Part shown: positions 1 through 6,482 of the stretch, piece by piece
How positions within the stretch are numbered: the first letter of the stretch is position 1
How the letters are laid out: each line of letters opens with the position of its first letter
Origin: Bacillota bacterium
GTDB taxonomy: Bacteria; Bacillota; Clostridia; Lachnospirales; Lachnospiraceae
Assembly (NCBI GenBank): GCA_023398375.1
Contig: JAEWSH010000036.1
Coordinates: forward strand, 1-7,582
DNA: 7,582 bases
Reading direction: 5' to 3'
Position numbers and translations under genes: made by a program
Notes under the pieces: generated by a model
Seen by the model: the letters and a program-made list of their open reading frames with translations, nothing else
Databases searched by the model: none
What the model was told of the DNA's origin: nothing

Positions 1-295
1 TCTTAACATCATAGCAAACCACAAAATGACTCTGATTCCAATGCAAAATGCAAGGCAGAGGAACATCTTCCGCCAATTGTTCAAAAGAGACACGAACTCC
101 GGACGTTCTGAAACCAATAGACTCAGCAGCATCGCTGATGCCTAACATGGAAACACCATTGCGAGAAATAAAAGAACGGGCACGCAAAGTCTGCAAAGAA
201 TAACTCTTTCCGTAATATTTGGCTATCATACGTAGGCAAGTAGGTCCACAATCCATAGCATCAAGCTGACGATAATATGGGAATATCTGCTTCAT
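1..295 (-). CDS. C39 peptidase domain, N-terminus of a probable peptidase-containing ABC exporter (partial)
   Basis: The first 98 codons of a gene that runs off the window at position 1. Translation from the ATG at 295-293 begins MKQIFPYYRQLDAMDCGPTC, the signature of C39 double-glycine peptidases: Gln10 as oxyanion-hole residue, Cys16 in the DCGPTC motif as nucleophile, and His90 in SHFVVCYD as catalytic His. The catalytic Asp should lie just past the edge. Such domains normally sit at the N-terminus of bacteriocin/RiPP exporters, followed by six membrane helices and an ATPase; these are inferred, not seen. It would cleave the precursor encoded at 5354-5154 after Gly28 and export the core. 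An in-frame TAA at 316-314 lies upstream, so the ATG at 295 is the best start. It begins 35 bases after the propeller gene stop and is probably in the same operon. A stand-alone C39 peptidase cannot be excluded. Confidence 0.9.
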   Translation of the reverse strand, partial: MKQIFPYYRQLDAMDCGPTCLRMIAKYYGKSYSLQTLRARSFISRNGVSMLGISDAAESIGFRTSGVRVSFEQLAEDVPLPCILHWNQSHFVVCYDVK

Positions 296-330
296 ATCTT
301 TAATGAACCGCTCTTACCAATTATGAAAAT

Positions 331-1497
331 TCAGTCAACACTCTTATATTTATATAATAAGACAACGGGATTTGACTCCTCATTCAATCCTGCAGCAATT
401 TCTTTAGCTCTCCCTTTCAGCTCATTATTTTCATAAGTTTCCACCAATTGATTGGCTGCCAAGGTCTGGAAAGCAGCTATTTCATCATTATTCATCGGAT
501 GGGATACCAAATCTACACCTTGCAGTTTAGCAAAGTCACCATTACGCACAATAGCATCGAATACTGCATTTTCTAGCTTGTCATACACCACACCGATAGT
601 AGGGAATCCACTTCTTTTGTCAAAATCGAATACCTTTTGTATCGTTTGCATAAAATAATAACGTTCTGTAACCGCCCCTATGGTAAGAAGAATTTCAGGA
701 TTCTCGGAAGGAGTTTTCACCAAAAACGGACATAATTTATTTTCCTTCGATACATAGTTGTACACCGTATCAGTAGATGTTTCCACAAGCAACCAATCAC
801 CTTTATACGGTATTATCGGACGTACAGAAGCTACTGCAATACCGTCCCCTTTTTGTACAAAAGGTGCTTTGACAATATCAAATGGAACTGGAATCCCTTT
901 CACCACGCTTCCGTCTTTCTTTGATATTATCATATGATAAAACGGCTTTTCTTTCAACTTTCCCTCATTGTAATATACAGACATATCATAGCAAATCAAA
1001 CTATTCTCATCATAATTGAACACATCCATAAATTCAGCACCTTGTACATAGTTTAAACTACGTTTGAAATTGCCAAACAAATCGTAAACAAGTATCTTTT
1101 TTGAAGGAGTACTGTTGACATACAACTCATTCTTACCTTCATCTAATACTATGCCATTAATAAAAGTATACTCCTCAGCGCCCTGCCCCCGACGATTCCA
1201 CTTCCTCACTCCCTTACCAGTTTTTCTGTCAAAAAGGAAGATGTCACCATCATTATTCCAGTTTTTCACTACAATATATTTATTGTCAATAGCCATCACA
1301 TCACCCTGCGTAATGAATTCATCATTCGTTTCCAACGGAATGTATTCCACATCCATAAAATCCTGAAGCACCAGTTCCTTTTTCGGATAATTTTGGGAAA
1401 TATCTACTGTTACTATATCTACAGTCCCGCTATTTTCTCTACATCCACTCCATCCCAGCATTAAGAACAATACTACAACTACATTTATTCTTTTCAT
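331..1497 (-). CDS. 6-bladed beta-propeller lipoprotein
   Basis: A 388-residue protein of the 6-bladed beta-propeller lipoprotein type that is abundant in Bacteroidales. It starts MKRINVVVVLFLMLGWSGC: a basic start, a hydrophobic core and a lipobox-like WSGC with Cys19 as the probable lipidated residue, so it should be anchored in the envelope. Propeller-like repeats follow from about residue 50. Stretches such as DIFLFDRKTGKGVRKWNRRG (about 85-104) and KILVYDLFGNFKRSLNY (about 133-149) show the beta-strand, turn, 'D..G' pattern of blades, and ExYxxxxGIxxDE-like text follows blade 1. No catalytic motif is visible. It lies 22 bases after the SUMF1-like gene and 35 bases before the C39 exporter gene. 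A role in holding, sensing or protecting the exported peptide is inference from context; the family has no single known function. Confidence 0.8.
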   Translation of the reverse strand: MKRINVVVVLFLMLGWSGCRENSGTVDIVTVDISQNYPKKELVLQDFMDVEYIPLETNDEFITQGDVMAIDNKYIVVKNWNNDGDIFLFDRKTGKGVRKWNRRGQGAEEYTFINGIVLDEGKNELYVNSTPSKKILVYDLFGNFKRSLNYVQGAEFMDVFNYDENSLICYDMSVYYNEGKLKEKPFYHMIISKKDGSVVKGIPVPFDIVKAPFVQKGDGIAVASVRPIIPYKGDWLLVETSTDTVYNYVSKENKLCPFLVKTPSENPEILLTIGAVTERYYFMQTIQKVFDFDKRSGFPTIGVVYDKLENAVFDAIVRNGDFAKLQGVDLVSHPMNNDEIAAFQTLAANQLVETYENNELKGRAKEIAAGLNEESNPVVLLYKYKSVD

Positions 1498-1519
1498 AAC
1501 TTACGCATTTTTAATTACA

Positions 1520-2368
1520 TTATTTACTAAAATTCAACTCCATCACAAGGCGGAAGCCTCCATACTCGTCACTATAATTCTCAATGTCGTAATCAATGTA
1601 CGACACCCGACACCTCTTTGCTGTTCCTCCCCAACTTCCACCTCGCAATATCCGGCGAAAGAAAAGATAGGTGCCCTCAAAAGGCCATCCCGGATAGACA
1701 GACTTACCACCTTGCTTGTATTCTTTAGTGTACAAATCACCGCACCACTCCCAAACATTGCCACTCATATCATACAGTCCCAATTCATTGCTTTTCTTCA
1801 AGCCTACCGGACGGGGGACTCCAGCTTCTCCATATTGTCCACCAGAGGAATTCCCTATATACCAAGCGACCTCGTCTACCTTATTACTGCCACTATATTT
1901 ATAGTGCTTGCTTCTACGCCCACCACGTGCCGCATATTCCCACTCGATCTCAGTCGGAAGGCGGAATGTTTTACCGGTCATAGCATTTAATCTACCGATA
2001 AACTTCTGCGCATTTTTCCAGCTTACATTTTCCATCGGGCAATCTTCGCATCCCCCATTAAACGGCAAAATGGAATCAGTATCCATAACCGCCCTCCACA
2101 GCCTTTGAGTAACTTCATATTTTCCTATATAAAAATCAGATACCGACTCCTTACGTGCAGGTTTCTCGTTATCCTCACAATCACATCCCTGCTCATCTGT
2201 ACATCCCATCATAAATGTACCTCCTTTCACAAAAACCATCTCAATAGAATCCCCATTCAAGGCAACCACAAGTTGCTGAATAGGAGTTTCATTCGACTGA
2301 CATCTAACAAAAATAGTTATAAGACATATTGCCAAGACAATAGTCAATGCTTCAACTCTTCTTTTCAT
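1520..2368 (-). CDS. SUMF1 / formylglycine-generating-enzyme-fold protein, exported, probably without canonical FGE activity
   Basis: A 282-residue protein from the ATG at 2368. A GTG at 2395 would add nine residues, but the ATG puts the Lys-Arg-Arg and hydrophobic stretch directly at the N-terminus, as expected of a signal or anchor. The following Cys23 (FVRC) is a poor lipobox because Arg occupies -1. The rest is a typical FGE-sulfatase/SUMF1 domain: GGTFMMGC near residue 50, YEVTQRLW, MENVSWKNAQKFIGRLN, FRLPTEIEWEYAARGG, LYDMSGNVWEWCGDLY, RILRGGSWGG and a closing GGFRLV. True FGEs carry two copper-binding Cys just after RGGS. Here the first aligns with Gly (GGSWGGTAKRC) and only the second Cys remains, so sulfatase-activating formylglycine formation is unlikely. 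It sits 43 bases after the pseudo-radical SAM stop. Whether it acts on the exported peptide is unknown. Many Bacteroidales SUMF1 proteins are uncharacterised. Confidence 0.85.
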   Translation of the reverse strand: MKRRVEALTIVLAICLITIFVRCQSNETPIQQLVVALNGDSIEMVFVKGGTFMMGCTDEQGCDCEDNEKPARKESVSDFYIGKYEVTQRLWRAVMDTDSILPFNGGCEDCPMENVSWKNAQKFIGRLNAMTGKTFRLPTEIEWEYAARGGRRSKHYKYSGSNKVDEVAWYIGNSSGGQYGEAGVPRPVGLKKSNELGLYDMSGNVWEWCGDLYTKEYKQGGKSVYPGWPFEGTYLFFRRILRGGSWGGTAKRCRVSYIDYDIENYSDEYGGFRLVMELNFSK

Positions 2369-2411
2369 ATTAGTATAAAATAAATATGTTTCCACTTTCT
2401 ACCGGCTTCTT

Positions 2412-3569
2412 TTACATAACATGACAAAGATTCGTAAGACCTATAGCTATTTCATAATCAGATGGAGAAGGACATAGCCATTGAAAAACACATCTATTAC
2501 AAGGCTCTTTATCACGAACTCGAAACCATGACTCTCCTTCATTAAGTTCCTTACAAACTATATCATATACACTATCTTTATATATATTCCCTATTGGCAA
2601 GAAATTCATGTTTGCAAACACATCACCATTCGACATTATATTTATCTTACCAAAATCATAAGTATTAATCGCTTGGTTAGCAAAGATATTTTTTATTGAT
2701 ATTGGCATAGATAGAATATCCTTTTTAGAAAGAAAAACATATTCTTTAAAGAAAGCCATATTAGTACCATCATATATAGGCTTTATTTGATATTCTTTTA
2801 TCCGGAACCGTTCTATAAGTTGCTCAGCATCCTGACAATCATTCAAAGAAGCAACATTAAATATATACTTATATGACAAATTTTGTTCCCTTAACGTTAT
2901 CAAAACATCCTCCCACAATCTTATGTCAATAGGGAAATTGACTAAAACACAATACAAAAAATTATTCATAAAAAATGTTTGCGAACAAGGAATCTCCGTA
3001 TATAAACAATAGACTTTTTTAAGAGAAGAACTATTATCCAAGAAAGACAATAACCTTTCATTATTCACAACATCATTTAGTTTTCCATAAATATTAAAAA
3101 TTATTTTTGAGGGAACAGACTTCAAAAAATTCAAAAAAGCACATATGTCAGTTTCATTATTAACATGAATAGTTATTTCAAACAAATTCTCCAATAGATT
3201 TCTACTAACAGAAAAATTGTGCCTTTTATAAACTTCCAGTTTTTCATTATCCAAAAAATTGAAAAGGGGTAATATTTGAACAGGTTTTTCATTTGATAAT
3301 GCAATATCTATTATATCCCCCATATATTTTTCACGTACCTCATCAACAAAACTTTCAACAATCCTATTTTGGATATCTTCATTTGTTAAATAAACAACAC
3401 CTTGATTATTTCTTTCAAGTAACTTTTTAAGCAATTGTATAATCTCCACTTTATTAGATTCAATATACTCCCCGTCAAGAGTATTATACAATAGCACACA
3501 TTCGCTTGTTAATCCAATATACACATATGGCTCTATTGTAAACCACCAACCTATTATAGAAGTTTCCAT
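2412..3569 (-). CDS. Pseudo-radical SAM protein of the GG-Bacteroidales RiPP system
   Basis: A 385-residue protein with no CxxxCxxC cluster motif in its N-terminal or central part, yet with a SPASM-like C-terminal tail: Cys357, Cys360, Cys366 and Cys382 in EPCNRCVFQWLCPSPSDYE and GLTNLCHVM. The middle retains radical SAM barrel-like text, and KINIMSNGDVFANMNF (about 300-330) resembles the strand-turn segment that precedes SPASM cysteines. This matches the pseudo-rSAM family described for GG-Bacteroidales peptide systems (TIGR04150 as I recall it; no search was run). The gene begins 2 bases after the radical SAM maturase stop, a spacing that implies translational coupling and stoichiometric production. 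The likely role is a non-catalytic partner that helps bind precursor or maturase; this is inferred. The tail cysteines could bind an auxiliary iron-sulfur cluster or zinc. Confidence 0.85.
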   Translation of the reverse strand: METSIIGWWFTIEPYVYIGLTSECVLLYNTLDGEYIESNKVEIIQLLKKLLERNNQGVVYLTNEDIQNRIVESFVDEVREKYMGDIIDIALSNEKPVQILPLFNFLDNEKLEVYKRHNFSVSRNLLENLFEITIHVNNETDICAFLNFLKSVPSKIIFNIYGKLNDVVNNERLLSFLDNSSSLKKVYCLYTEIPCSQTFFMNNFLYCVLVNFPIDIRLWEDVLITLREQNLSYKYIFNVASLNDCQDAEQLIERFRIKEYQIKPIYDGTNMAFFKEYVFLSKKDILSMPISIKNIFANQAINTYDFGKINIMSNGDVFANMNFLPIGNIYKDSVYDIVCKELNEGESWFRVRDKEPCNRCVFQWLCPSPSDYEIAIGLTNLCHVM

Positions 3570-3571
3570 TA

Positions 3572-5017
3572 TTATGATACAATTATTATATCTTCTAATA
3601 TTTTAAAAAAATCATTCGGATGTTTCTCTAAAAAAGAAAATATTCGAGACAATTTAAACTGAAAATTTTTTTGATTATGAAAATAATGACATACCATTTT
3701 TTCAGTTCCTTCTTTTTTCAAATTTTCTAAATGGAACATACATAATCCACAGAATCTATAAAGATAGCAGTGCCGACAATATTTTTCCAAGCATTTATAA
3801 TAAGCATTATATTGCTGTACTATTTGGGATACATTCAAGAATACGCCCTCATCAACTTCTCCCAAAGAATATTTATAGTCTATTCTTTCGCATGGCATTA
3901 GTTGACCATGAGTAGTAAGAAATATTTTTTTAGAAAAAGGAAAACACGTACTTGCTGGAAAATACTTATTTTCTACGCACAAAGTAGATAATATATCAGA
4001 GACATACGAATTTATAGAAAAATATTTCAAAAAATTAGACAATTCATGAAAAGGTAACAAATCTTCATGAAGTAACAAATTATCCTTCTCTTTATAATAT
4101 TCTTTTTCACTATCTCGTATATCACGAAACATCTTTTGAAATAAATCATTTTTTTCCTCTACAATTCCCCCTCTATTCATTTCTGAAACCCGTGGAATTT
4201 TATGATAACGTCCATGAAAAAATTCATAAATACTTTTTACTGAATTTCTATTATGCAAAACTGCATTAAAATCAACATTGGTTTCGAAAAAATTAGGAAA
4301 TTTTTCTTTTACAAAATCCAAATTCTCAACTATTTTCCGAAAAGAATTACGACCATTTTTCTGATAAATGCGATAGCTATTATTTTCTTCATTACCATCT
4401 AAGCTTACTAATATATGGAATCTATTTGCAACTAGATAATCTATATATTTGTCTAACAAGACAGCATTTGTCGTCATACTATAGCTTACATTTACGACTC
4501 CTGCATGATTTAGATTACAAACAAAGTCAACAATAGTCTTTATGAATTTTATATTTAATAAAGGCTCCCCACCATAAAAACTAATAACCAACTCGGTATC
4601 CTTATTGGACAATTTAAGTCCCCAAATATATCTCAACAAACTAAGTGCAGAATTAATATCCAACTTTTTACCCTTCCTATTTTTTCCCCATTCATACACA
4701 CTCCCTAATGCACAATAAACACAATTTAAATTACAAGATTCTGTGACTTCGAATAAAATTTGTGGAGTATGGCTAAGAGCTTCTTTAACTTTAGCTTCAC
4801 TTATTTCTGTATTAATATCTATGTAATCCATATTTGAAAAAAAATCGTGTTTTTTCAAATACATATACTTTCTCACATAGTAAGAATCCACATAATCACA
4901 TTTTTCTGTTTCACAAATTTGCTTCAAAGCTGGATGTACAATCATCGAGAATCTATGCTTATCATTATAAAGATAGCAGTTCTTATTTTCTGATGTATAT
5001 ATAATAGATTGTCGCAT
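3572..5017 (-). CDS. SPASM-domain radical SAM peptide maturase, GG-Bacteroidales type
   Basis: A 481-residue maturase from the ATG at 5017; a TTG at 5029 would add four residues and is less likely. The radical SAM cluster motif is EVTESCNLNCVYC with Cys95, Cys99 and Cys102. The SAM-binding YGGEP motif is at about 148-152, and further barrel strands follow (SYSMTTNAVLL, ILVSLDGNEENN). The C-terminal SPASM region has Cys358 and GQLMPC (Cys376), then Cys414-x2-Cys417-x5-Cys423-x2-Cys426 and Cys443, enough ligands for two auxiliary 4Fe-4S clusters. Residues 1-90 form an N-terminal region of the kind often used for leader binding. SPASM peptide maturases make radical crosslinks such as Cys thioethers. 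The adjacent Cys-rich precursor makes a thioether or other crosslink plausible, but the chemistry cannot be read from sequence. The family resembles TIGR04148 as I recall it (not searched). Cytoplasmic. Coding DNA is very AT-rich. Confidence 0.9.
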   Translation of the reverse strand: MRQSIIYTSENKNCYLYNDKHRFSMIVHPALKQICETEKCDYVDSYYVRKYMYLKKHDFFSNMDYIDINTEISEAKVKEALSHTPQILFEVTESCNLNCVYCALGSVYEWGKNRKGKKLDINSALSLLRYIWGLKLSNKDTELVISFYGGEPLLNIKFIKTIVDFVCNLNHAGVVNVSYSMTTNAVLLDKYIDYLVANRFHILVSLDGNEENNSYRIYQKNGRNSFRKIVENLDFVKEKFPNFFETNVDFNAVLHNRNSVKSIYEFFHGRYHKIPRVSEMNRGGIVEEKNDLFQKMFRDIRDSEKEYYKEKDNLLLHEDLLPFHELSNFLKYFSINSYVSDILSTLCVENKYFPASTCFPFSKKIFLTTHGQLMPCERIDYKYSLGEVDEGVFLNVSQIVQQYNAYYKCLEKYCRHCYLYRFCGLCMFHLENLKKEGTEKMVCHYFHNQKNFQFKLSRIFSFLEKHPNDFFKILEDIIIVS

Positions 5018-5072
5018 AATTACTATCAAGTATTAACGTTTCTATACTCTTGCTATTCAGAATTTTTCATAA

Positions 5073-5116
5073 GATAAAGAATCTCTTATCTTAATTATAA
5101 AAAGAGATTCTTTATC
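5073..5116 (-). terminator. Perfect 15-bp inverted repeat between precursor and maturase genes (candidate partial terminator or mRNA 3'-end stabiliser)
   Basis: GATAAAGAATCTCTT at 5073-5087 is the exact reverse complement of 5102-5116, separated by a 14-base AT-rich loop. It lies 37 bases after the precursor stop and about 55 bases before the maturase ATG. In the transcript only two U residues follow directly, then AUGAAAAAUUC, so it is not a textbook intrinsic terminator. Only 4 of 15 pairs are G-C. A leaky terminator or an RNA-protecting stem after the precursor would give more precursor than enzyme, a common layout in peptide clusters. The structure is seen; its function is inferred. Confidence 0.5.
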
Positions 5117-5153
5117 ATTACATTGGTACTAAACAAATTAATTATAGAAGACG

Positions 5154-5354
5154 TTATCGCCCAGCTAATGGCACATAAGCCGTCGCCGTATTAATATGTG
5201 AAGCAATAGGAGCCGCACTATAAGCAGACCAACCGCCATAGCATGAACATGTGCAATCACCGCAATCATTGCCACCTTTTAAAGCATCCATTTCACGTTT
5301 TTCTAACTCAACTTTACTCAATTGATTCAATTTGATTTTTTTTAAAACTTTCAT
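5154..5354 (-). CDS. RiPP precursor peptide, GG-Bacteroidales family, CxxCxCxC core
   Basis: A 66-residue precursor. Residues 1-28 are a leader of the Bacteroidales double-glycine type: basic start (MKVLKKIKLNQLSK), then ELEKREMDALKGG, matching the KxKLxxLSKxEL...EMxxLKGG pattern I associate with TIGR04149. Cleavage is expected after Gly28. The 38-residue core starts NDCGDCTCSCYGG with Cys31, Cys34, Cys36 and Cys38, followed by a Cys-free half rich in Ala, Ser, Thr and aromatic residues that ends in PLAGR. The four clustered Cys are the obvious targets for the radical SAM maturase. Seven Ser/Thr residues (35, 37, 43, 46, 52, 56, 58) could accept sugar or be dehydrated. The ATG at 5354 is the only sensible start, because an ATG eight bases upstream is out of frame and stops after 15 codons. 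It is flanked by modifying enzymes on both sides and by the longest intergenic gaps in the window. The product's activity is unknown. Confidence 0.9.
   Translation of the reverse strand: MKVLKKIKLNQLSKVELEKREMDALKGGNDCGDCTCSCYGGWSAYSAAPIASHINTATAYVPLAGR
5157..5270 (-). other. Predicted core peptide region after the Gly27-Gly28 cleavage site
   Basis: Codons 29-66 of the precursor. Gly27 and Gly28 are encoded at 5276-5271 and mark the site for the C39 peptidase encoded at the low-coordinate end of the window. The core divides into an 8-residue CxxCxCxC block (31-38), a Tyr-Gly-Gly-Trp hinge (39-42) and a 24-residue Cys-free tail. The cleavage position is inferred from the double-glycine rule and not shown. 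Confidence 0.75.
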
Positions 5355-5404
5355 AATACATTTTTTTAGTTAAACAATAAGTAATCAGTATTCATATAGT
5401 ATAT

Positions 5405-5412
5405 CCAATATA
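5405..5412 (-). promoter_or_regulatory. Weak candidate -7 element for the precursor gene
   Basis: On the minus strand this reads TATATTGG, which matches five of the six fixed positions of the Bacteroides -7 consensus TAnnTTTG and lies about 50 bases before the precursor ATG. No good -33 TTTG is found at the usual spacing; only TTTT occurs 18 bases further upstream. In DNA this AT-rich such a match may be chance. It would allow the precursor to be transcribed independently of the two genes upstream. Confidence 0.2.
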
Positions 5413-5458
5413 AATAGTTACACTTGCTATAAAATTGAAAACCAAACAATATCTCCAT

Positions 5459-6481
5459 TCAGCAAAATTTACAACAGTATTTATCCAAATAATAGTTACG
5501 TAATAACCAGCGTATTTCATTATTAGGAAAATCATAACATTGCAATATTTCCAATTCAGGAATAGACGAAATTTTTTCTAATACTTTTTTTGCTTTTCCA
5601 GCCACAAACACATTATCAATATGCATTAGCCACCATTTTAAATCATACCAAAAATCTATAGAAAATAGAAATATTGGATCAATGCTTTCAAAATTTTCCC
5701 TTCTATAAAAAAGTTGTTCAAAACAAAGCACTATCTGCTCTACCATATGTAAAGACCGATCATGGCACTTTGAACATTTATTCCAAAGTCGGTATAAAAA
5801 ATAGTCTGCTACCCATAAAAGAATCTCATACATGGAAAAAGGATGATTAGTTTCTTCCCATAAAGAAATCAAGAATTCATCTGTTTCTGCTAATAAATCA
5901 TCCAAATCTGCTTCAATTAAAGAATTTTGCACTAAGCACTCTACCAAGCACCCCCATTTAGCAAGCCCCATCCCACTCGGAGCATCAGCCACATTCTGTT
6001 GTATATGCACCAACAATTCAAATGCTCTTTTTTCCATCAAACATTTTTCCTTTTCATACTCAGAACTAAAAAAAGATAAAAGACATGCTTTAATCTGCTC
6101 ATCTTGCATCAAGTCAGTAATTGGATACCTTATTTCATATTGATTCCAAACCAAAGTATTATTGGGATAATAACTCCAAATTTCTTTTCCGAAAGGAAAT
6201 TCTTTTGGGAAACAAGAAGGTCTATTTTCCAAAAAAGAAAGAAATTTGACATTCATTCTCATTTGTATCATCTTCATATTTTCGACATCTGATGAAAATG
6301 TTATCCTAATATGCTCTCCACGTTTTTCTGAAAAATTTACTTGAAAACAGTTAAATATTTTTTCATTATACTGATAAAATGAAACTATCTCCAACAATAA
6401 AGTAGTCCAATCTTTTCTAGAATAGAAAATAGAGACACAACTCCACGCCTTATTTTCTCGCAAAACATAATGCAAATCCAT
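5459..6481 (-). CDS. SpaB_C / thiopeptide-type bacteriocin biosynthesis-like protein
   Basis: A 340-residue cytoplasmic protein with no signal peptide. The first 145 or so residues follow the layout of the lanthipeptide dehydratase C-terminal domain (SpaB_C, 'thiopeptide-type bacteriocin biosynthesis'): an opening WSCVSIFYSRKDW strand, a helix, FQVNFSEKRGEHIRITFSS (His57 and Arg59 match the 'pHlRlRf' signature), then WNQYEIRYP near 112-120, where the family has 'Y.pEveRYGG'. There is no LanB glutamylation domain. The helical C-terminal half is unassigned; it has a CSKC pair (236-239) and ends YCCKFC (Cys336, 337, 340). Related domains carry out glutamate elimination or cycloaddition on RiPP precursors, so it may modify the adjacent precursor, though this is an inference from a pattern-level match. 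It starts one base after the glycosyltransferase stop and ends 104 bases before the precursor start. Confidence 0.5.
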   Translation of the reverse strand: MDLHYVLRENKAWSCVSIFYSRKDWTTLLLEIVSFYQYNEKIFNCFQVNFSEKRGEHIRITFSSDVENMKMIQMRMNVKFLSFLENRPSCFPKEFPFGKEIWSYYPNNTLVWNQYEIRYPITDLMQDEQIKACLLSFFSSEYEKEKCLMEKRAFELLVHIQQNVADAPSGMGLAKWGCLVECLVQNSLIEADLDDLLAETDEFLISLWEETNHPFSMYEILLWVADYFLYRLWNKCSKCHDRSLHMVEQIVLCFEQLFYRRENFESIDPIFLFSIDFWYDLKWWLMHIDNVFVAGKAKKVLEKISSIPELEILQCYDFPNNEIRWLLRNYYLDKYCCKFC

Positions 6482-6482
6482 G

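Noticed and set aside
1115..1366. Plus-strand open frame of 83 codons inside the propeller gene
   Set aside because: It lies wholly antisense to a well-supported gene and its translation has no domain-like features.
1520..2368. Active formylglycine-generating enzyme for a sulfatase
   Set aside because: The first catalytic Cys is replaced by Gly and there is no sulfatase gene in the window.
1543..2383. Several open frames of 60-92 codons on both strands across the SUMF1-like gene
   Set aside because: All overlap the SUMF1 coding frame, whose motifs are unmistakable; their translations look like frame shadows.
2369..2395. GTG start at 2395 for the SUMF1-like protein, giving METYLFYTN before the signal segment
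   Set aside because: The ATG at 2368 gives a standard KRR-plus-hydrophobic N-terminus, and the extra nine residues fit no signal pattern.
5018..5029. TTG start at 5029 for the radical SAM maturase
   Set aside because: An ATG lies only four codons inside at 5017; the longer form adds nothing recognisable.
5088..5101. Loop of the inverted repeat as a possible RNA switch
   Set aside because: Only a single AT-rich 14-base loop is present, with no further paired elements or known riboswitch core.
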